NCBI GenBank assembly: GCA_017408305.1
Contig: JAFQUU010000033.1
Location: 1 to 9,393 of the forward strand
DNA: 9,393 nt
Direction of reading: 5' to 3'
Source: Clostridia bacterium
GTDB taxonomy: Bacteria > Bacillota > Clostridia > Christensenellales > UBA1242
Positions 5,328-9,393 of the stretch are shown in pieces; the stretch's first letter is position 1, and each line of letters begins with the position of its first letter. The position numbers and the translations under genes were made by a program. The notes below the pieces were generated by a model that did no database searches, was not told the origin of the DNA, and worked only from the letters and a program-made list of their open reading frames with translations.

Positions 5328-6176
5328 TTATTCAATCACAGGTTTTTCAAGTTTTGAGATGATATGTTTTTTCTTAAAAGAAGGAAGTGGCCTTGAAGCA
5401 AAAAGTTTTAAAATTTCTGGCATCTTTGAAATAGTTTCCCTATAACCCTCTTCAATCATATCCAAATAGCCCTCTGATTTTGTTGACTTAAAGCGTTTGG
5501 TTTCAGGTCTTAAAACAATATCGCTGTACTTATAGCCCTTGTCAACATTGCTTTCCATAAGGATACGGATTGTACAACCAATTACATCTAAAAGTTTTGT
5601 GCTATCCGTGCCAAAAAGGCGTGATTTGTTTACATCAACTGATACAACATAATCGCAACCAAAAAGCCTTGGAATATCTGCTGGCATGGTGTTTCTTAGG
5701 CCACCATCACAAAGGTTTCTGCCGTTATGCTCCACTGGCTGAAAAACTGCTGGCACACAGCAACTTGCAGCAACTGCCTTGGCAACACTGCCCTTGGTAA
5801 AACAAATTTCATCAGTGCTTTTAAGGTCTACTGCTGTGGCTGTAAACGGAATTTTCAGGTCTTCAATATTGATATCGCCAAGGTTTGAAGTGATTATATT
5901 TTCAAGACCATCAGTTTTTGACGGCACAAACACAAGTTTTGATGTGCGAATGTCTTTTGCATCAAACTTTCTGGCAATATCAAGCATATCATCAAAACTG
6001 TAACCTGCTGCATAAAAAGCACCAACCAAACTTCCTGCACTTGTGCCAGACACAAAATCAAACTTTACGCCAAACTCTTCAAACGCCTTGATTGCACCAA
6101 GGTGTGCAAATCCCCTTGCTCCACCACCACTAAGCACCAAACCAACTTTTAGTTTTTTGTGTTTTTTATAATTCAT
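5328..6176 (-). CDS. Patatin-like phospholipase (RssA/YchK-type)
   Basis: This 282-aa protein is a bacterial patatin-like serine acyl hydrolase with a Ser-Asp dyad, expected to cleave lipid acyl esters. The oxyanion loop SGGGARGFAHLG lies at 16-27. The nucleophile is S46 in GTSAG (44-48). The catalytic aspartate is D157 in CDGG (156-159). All are intact, so it is probably active. There is no signal peptide, and the basic N-terminus (KKHKKLK, 4-10) and basic C-terminal tail may favour membrane association. Length fits the single-domain RssA-like group. The start has AAAGGA 8 nt upstream. It is transcribed alone from the promoter at 6197-6225, divergent from the YqeY gene, and ends at the shared terminator. 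Its substrate and role are not known from sequence. Confidence 0.92.
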   Translation of the reverse strand: MNYKKHKKLKVGLVLSGGGARGFAHLGAIKAFEEFGVKFDFVSGTSAGSLVGAFYAAGYSFDDMLDIARKFDAKDIRTSKLVFVPSKTDGLENIITSNLGDINIEDLKIPFTATAVDLKSTDEICFTKGSVAKAVAASCCVPAVFQPVEHNGRNLCDGGLRNTMPADIPRLFGCDYVVSVDVNKSRLFGTDSTKLLDVIGCTIRILMESNVDKGYKYSDIVLRPETKRFKSTKSEGYLDMIEEGYRETISKMPEILKLFASRPLPSFKKKHIISKLEKPVIE

Positions 6177-6196
6177 ACAAAAATCCTTTCAGCAAA

Positions 6197-6225
6197 ATAA
6201 TACGGTTTTACAAAAAAAATGTCAA
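6197..6225 (-). promoter_or_regulatory. Sigma-A type promoter of the patatin gene
   Basis: On the minus strand a perfect TTGACA (6225-6220) is followed after 17 nt by TATTAT (6202-6197). The start codon is at 6176, leaving a leader of about 14 nt that carries AAAGGA. The box lies back-to-back with the TTGACA of the divergent YqeY promoter, with 29 bp between them. Confidence 0.75.
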
Positions 6226-6254
6226 TCAATATCTTTGTTAAAAATTATGTTTAT

Positions 6255-6283
6255 TTGACATAAAGACAGAAATTTGCTATTCT
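6255..6283 (+). promoter_or_regulatory. Sigma-A type promoter of the yqeY-phosphoesterase pair
   Basis: Perfect TTGACA (6255-6260) is followed after 17 nt by TATTCT (6278-6283), two mismatches from consensus. Transcription would start near 6290, just before AGGAG (6291-6295) and the ATG at 6304. The -10 box overlaps the palindrome at 6279-6290. Confidence 0.6.
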
Positions 6284-6290
6284 ATAGAAT
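6279..6290. promoter_or_regulatory. Perfect 12-bp palindrome over the -10 region, possible operator
   Basis: ATTCTATAGAAT (6279-6290) is a perfect inverted repeat lying between the -10 box and the ribosome site of the YqeY gene. A bound repressor there would block transcription. AT-only palindromes occur by chance in such DNA, and no regulator gene is adjacent. Confidence 0.3.
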
Positions 6291-6303
6291 AGGAGATTTT
6301 ATT

Positions 6304-6728
6304 ATGATTAAAGATGAAATAAAAAAGGCAAACCTTGTTGCCATGAAAAACAAGGACCAAGTTGCAAGAGGGCTTTACTCTGTTGTGCTTAACAAAATCA
6401 TGATGGAAGAAGTGAAACGCAGAACCACCGGCAAAGAAATGACTGATGGCGATGTTTTGGCAATACTTCAAAAAACAGCCAAAGAACTTGAAGAAGAAAA
6501 AGCAGGCTTTGAAAGGCAGGCAAAACTGAAAAAGTTGCAGAGATTGTTGCTCAGAAAAAACTTGTTGAAGCATTTTTGCCACAAATGATGACTGAAGAGG
6601 AAATCAGCACAGAAATTTTGAAACTTGAAGACAAAAGTGTTGGAAGTGTGATGAAGCACTTTAAACAAAACTTTAACGGCAAATGCGATATGGCACTTGT
6701 GAAAAAAGTGCTTGATAGCCAAAAATAA
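6304..6728 (+). CDS. GatB/YqeY-domain protein, reading frame broken by an apparent one-base deletion
   Basis: The family has about 145-150 residues and resembles the tail domain of the amidotransferase subunit GatB; its own role is not settled. Residues 1-74 (MIKDEIKKANLVAMKNKD to GFERQAK) are read from 6304. From 6525 the match continues in the -1 frame as TEKVAEIVAQKKLVEAFLPQ, then MMTEEEI, VGSVMKHFKQNFNGKCDM and LVKKVLD, to TAA at 6726-6728, for 141 aa in total. The shift falls in caaaactg (6521-6528), where a fifth A would restore one frame. Without correction the frame ends at 6588 with an unrelated tail. Both halves look conserved, so a sequencing/assembly indel, a very recent mutation or -1 slippage on the A4 run are all possible. 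AGGAG (6291-6295) supports the ATG at 6304 over an upstream TTG at 6274. Confidence 0.8.
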
Positions 6729-7423
6729 TGCGTGTATTTGCAATAAGTGATTTGCATTTGTCTTTTGGGGCAAACAAACCAATGGAAGTTTTTGGTGGAC
6801 AATGGACAAATTATTTGGACAAGATTGTTGAAAGTTGGAACAAAAACATTAACGAAGATGATGTTGTTTTGATTGCTGGGGACATAAGTTGGGCAATGAA
6901 ACTTGAAGAAACAAAAGAAGACTTTGAGTTTTTGGGAAAACTTAAGGGCACCAAAATTTTGACAAGAGGTAATCATGACTTTTGGTGGGCAAGCATTTCT
7001 GCCGTTAGGGGTGTGTTGCCTGAAAATGTGTTTGCACTGCAAAACGATGCAATGAAGATTGGGGACTATATTTTTTGTGGCACAAGAGGTTGGACAGTGC
7101 CAGAAGACACCTTTGAAACCGAGCAAGATGAAAAAATTTTTAAGAGAGAAGTTTTAAGGCTTGAGATGAGCCTAGAATCTGCAAAAAGACTGCAAACAAA
7201 CGGTGAACAAATTGTTTGCATGATGCACTTTCCGCCATTTAATTCTAAAAGAGAAGACAGCGAATTTACAATGCTTCTTGAAAAATTTGGAGTGGCAAAA
7301 GTTGTTTATGGACATTTGCATGGCAATAAGGTTAGGGCTTCGCTTCTTTACAAGAAAAATGATATTGAATATTATTTAACTGCGTGTGACCAAACTGAAA
7401 ACAATGTGGTTCTTATAGACTAG
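6728..7423 (+). CDS. Calcineurin-like metallophosphoesterase (COG1768-type)
   Basis: This 231-aa cytoplasmic phosphohydrolase belongs to the two-metal metallophosphoesterase superfamily. The five family blocks are present: DLH (8-10), GDISW (51-55), GNHD (81-84), MHFPPF (166-171) and GHLHG (195-199). The metal ligands D8, H10, D52, N82, H167, H196 and H198 are all there. The segments KPMEVFGGQW (17-26) and GDISWAMKLEE (51-61) are characteristic of the group annotated as COG1768 predicted phosphohydrolases. Its substrate is unknown. The ATG overlaps the YqeY stop by one base (TAATG), so translation is probably coupled and both genes share one promoter. The TAG stop runs directly into the G-run of the hairpin element at 7423-7537. 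Confidence 0.92.
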   Translation: MRVFAISDLHLSFGANKPMEVFGGQWTNYLDKIVESWNKNINEDDVVLIAGDISWAMKLEETKEDFEFLGKLKGTKILTRGNHDFWWASISAVRGVLPENVFALQNDAMKIGDYIFCGTRGWTVPEDTFETEQDEKIFKREVLRLEMSLESAKRLQTNGEQIVCMMHFPPFNSKREDSEFTMLLEKFGVAKVVYGHLHGNKVRASLLYKKNDIEYYLTACDQTENNVVLID

Positions 7424-7537
7424 GGGGGGGCACGCGAAAACGCCCACAAGGATTTTTCCTTGTGGGCGTTTTTAACGCAAAAAATGCCTTGCATTTTTTT
7501 GCGTGGAAAGCCAAGTGGGCTTTCAGCGTCCCCCCCC
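7423..7537. repeat. Second nested palindromic element with three hairpin arms
   Basis: An outer stem pairs eight G (7423-7430) plus acgc (7432-7435) with gcgt (7526-7529) plus eight C (7530-7537), with one bulged C at 7431. Inside are three hairpins: 7437-7452 with 7457-7472 (16 bp, loop tttt), 7476-7487 with 7491-7503 (one bulged T, loop ctt), and 7506-7512 with 7518-7524 (gaaagcc/ggctttc). The plan matches the element at 66-168: G-run, three arms, C-run, with the right edge reading AACGGGGG on the minus strand. It fills almost the whole 117-bp gap between two convergent stop codons. Confidence 0.65.
7437..7473. terminator. Strong bidirectional intrinsic terminator (first arm of the element)
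   Basis: Stem aaaacgcccacaagga (7437-7452) pairs perfectly with 7457-7472 around a tttt loop. The 12-bp GC-rich core is followed by ttttt (7469-7473) on the plus strand, and by TTTT on the minus strand. It would stop transcription from the metallophosphoesterase gene and, from the other side, from the ATPase gene. Confidence 0.8.
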
Positions 7538-7540
7538 GTT

Positions 7541-9393
7541 TTATCTTCGTTTTACAAACTTTAATACTTCGCTGATTACAAAAGTAAGGGCACTTGCAAA
7601 GCCAATAAACAGCCATGCACCAAACGGGATTGCCACAAGCCCGAGGCACCCTGCAAGTGGCGTGAGTGCAACCACTGCAACAAACAAAAAGCAAGATGCC
7701 ACTGCCCACACAGCAAGACGATTGTTTGTGATAGGGTTTTTAAAGATACTTCCGTTTGTACGCATAGAAATAAAATAGAAAAACTGAACAATGTTTAAGG
7801 CATAAAACGCCATAGTGCTTGCAATCTCTGCGTTTTGATAAACAAACAGCCCCATCAAAAAGCATGAAAGCATAATAAGGCCTTGCACAATGCCCATCAC
7901 CAAAATGTTTACGCCCACCCCACCTGATAAAAGGCTTTTGTTGGCATCTCTAGGTTTTTGATGCATAAGGTTTTCTTCGGCAGGTTCAACACCAAGGGCA
8001 ATGGCAGGCAGTGTGTCTGAAATAAGGTTGACAAAAAGAATTTGCACTGGAGTTAAGAACACCAAACTTGGCATAAAGATTGTTGCAAGAAATATTGCTG
8101 TAATTTCTGCAAGGTTTGCAGTAAACAAGAACTGAATTGTTTTTTTGATGTTTGCAAAGGTTTTTCTGCCTTCTTCTATGCCAACAACAATGGTTGCAAA
8201 ATTGTCATCGGTTATTATCATATCGGCAGCCTCTTTGGTTACATCTGTGCCACCCTGCCCCATGCCAATGCCAATGTCTGCCTTTTTTATGCTGGGTGCA
8301 TCGTTGACGCCATCGCCTGTCATGGCAACAACACGGCCAAGGCTTTGAAATGTTTCCACAATCCTTACTTTGTTTTCTGGGCTTACGCGTGCAAAAACAC
8401 GCATTTTGCAAATTATGTTTTTAAATTCTGTATCATTCAGTTTGTCAATTTGTGCACCAGTCAAAACCTTATCAATGCTGTCTGTTATGCCAATGTTTTT
8501 GGCAATGGCAAAAGCAGTGGTTTTGTGGTCGCCAGTTATCATGATTGGTTGGACGCCAGCTTTAAGGCATTTTTCTACGGCTTTTTTTGCTTCTTTTCTT
8601 GGGGGGTCAAACATTCCACAAAGGCCAACAAAAATAAGGCTCTCTTCGGTTTTTGTTGTTGGGATTTTGTTTGCAAGTGTTTTATATGCAAACCCCAAAA
8701 CGCGTAGGGCATTTTGTGCCATTTCTTTATTGGCACGAAGCAATTTTTCTTTGTGCGAAGGCAAAAGTGGTTTTATTTCTCCATCAATTTGTATGTGCGT
8801 ACACGCCTTTAATATTTCATCAACTGCACCTTTTGAAAGCACTTCCATTTTTCCGTTTTTGTAGTATATGCTGGTCATTTTTTTGCGATTTGAGTCAAAC
8901 GGAATTTCATCAACAAACTCGTGCGATTTGCAAAAATCTTTTCTTTTTTTGCCTAAAACTTTTTCTGCAAAGTTTACTAGGGCAAGTTCAGTTGGGTCTC
9001 CAATAAGGCCATTTGGACCTTCTTCAACGCTTTCACACAAAAACATTATTTCAAGGAGTTTTTGGTTTTCTGGCGTATTGGTTTTAAAAAAATTTTCTTT
9101 GCACAGTTTGCCACCAGAAAACACGCTTTCCACAACCATTTTGTTTTGCGTAAGGGTGCCTGTTTTGTCACTGCAGATTATTTGACAAGCACCTAAAGTT
9201 TCTATGGCGTTTAGGTGTTTGATAATCACCTTTTTTTTGGCAAGCCTAAAGGTGCCAAGGCTTATGATGATTGTAATGACAGCCGGCAAACTTTCAGGGA
9301 TTGCAGCAACTGCAAGTGCAACTGCTGTTAAAAACGCATCAAGTGGCGAGATTGGGTTTACAAAGAGTTCAATAAAAAAAGTGATAAGGCAAA
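7541..9393 (-). CDS. Calcium-type (IIA-like) P-type ATPase, 5' part beyond the window
   Basis: The C-terminal 616 residues of a cation-pumping P-type ATPase are visible; families of this type have about 850-900. The frame stays open to the right edge, so the start is outside. In order: membrane helix M4 with AVAAIPESLPA (about 9275-9307); the phosphorylation motif CSDKTGTLTQ with the Asp codon at 9167-9169; the nucleotide-binding domain with KGAVDE; MFDPPRKE; the hinge GDGVNDAP (near 8300-8317); and membrane helices M5-M10, with NLISDTLPAIALGVEP in M6. The M4 PE-LP motif and M6 N...D residues match SERCA/PMR1-like Ca2+ pumps, where they bind Ca2+. Family EGLP is ESLP here and M6 has S in place of the usual T, which are conservative changes. 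It likely exports Ca2+ (or Mn2+). Confidence 0.93.
   Translation of the reverse strand, partial: CLITFFIELFVNPISPLDAFLTAVALAVAAIPESLPAVITIIISLGTFRLAKKKVIIKHLNAIETLGACQIICSDKTGTLTQNKMVVESVFSGGKLCKENFFKTNTPENQKLLEIMFLCESVEEGPNGLIGDPTELALVNFAEKVLGKKRKDFCKSHEFVDEIPFDSNRKKMTSIYYKNGKMEVLSKGAVDEILKACTHIQIDGEIKPLLPSHKEKLLRANKEMAQNALRVLGFAYKTLANKIPTTKTEESLIFVGLCGMFDPPRKEAKKAVEKCLKAGVQPIMITGDHKTTAFAIAKNIGITDSIDKVLTGAQIDKLNDTEFKNIICKMRVFARVSPENKVRIVETFQSLGRVVAMTGDGVNDAPSIKKADIGIGMGQGGTDVTKEAADMIITDDNFATIVVGIEEGRKTFANIKKTIQFLFTANLAEITAIFLATIFMPSLVFLTPVQILFVNLISDTLPAIALGVEPAEENLMHQKPRDANKSLLSGGVGVNILVMGIVQGLIMLSCFLMGLFVYQNAEIASTMAFYALNIVQFFYFISMRTNGSIFKNPITNNRLAVWAVASCFLFVAVVALTPLAGCLGLVAIPFGAWLFIGFASALTFVISEVLKFVKRR

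Noticed and set aside
6551..7126. Minus-strand frame of 191 codons opposite the YqeY/phosphoesterase genes
   Set aside because: It is antisense to well-conserved motifs of both genes, rich in Phe/Cys/His as expected for a shadow frame.
8145..9185. Several plus-strand frames of 67-164 codons opposite the ATPase
   Set aside because: All are antisense to a clearly conserved P-type ATPase and have no family features or ribosome sites.

Overview
The window looks like chromosomal DNA of a low-GC, Gram-positive-type bacterium (Bacillota, perhaps an uncultured Clostridia-like lineage). The basis is the WhiA homologue, the murB-PHP-whiA order, AT-rich spacers, GGAGG-type ribosome binding sites and standard code (UGA stops, UGG tryptophans). 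Genus-level assignment is not possible from the sequence alone. I see no phage, IS, CRISPR, tRNA or rRNA genes.

Layout. Positions 1-240 hold a weak terminator and a dense cluster of nested hairpins that abuts the stop codon of whiA. From 4094 down to 243 all genes are on the minus strand, in transcription order: an unrecognised 242-aa helical protein, a small Smr-domain protein, a 180-nt structured spacer ending in a strong intrinsic terminator, then murB, a PHP-family phosphoesterase and whiA packed with 3-4 nt gaps. A T-rich divergent spacer (4098-4470) separates these from a plus-strand gene with its own promoter, encoding a protein built from ten exact 17-residue repeats (predicted beta-solenoid). 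This gene converges on a patatin-like lipase gene (minus) across a shared bidirectional terminator. The lipase gene is divergent from a plus-strand pair, a YqeY-family gene with an apparent -1 frameshift and a metallophosphoesterase, which overlap by one base. The pair converges on a Ca2+-type P-type ATPase gene (minus, cut by the right edge). The whole 117-bp gap between those two is filled by a second nested-hairpin element.

How the genes relate. murB (peptidoglycan precursor synthesis), the PHP protein and whiA (division/chromosome-segregation-linked DNA-binding protein) form a compact cell-envelope/division unit. The rapZ and yvcK genes that usually lie between the PHP gene and whiA in clostridial relatives are absent here. 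The other genes are housekeeping or accessory genes with no evident common pathway.

The least explained items are: two nested-hairpin elements of the same architecture, both fitted against stop codons; the structured RNA candidate upstream of murB; the 17-residue solenoid protein; and the one-base frameshift in the YqeY gene.
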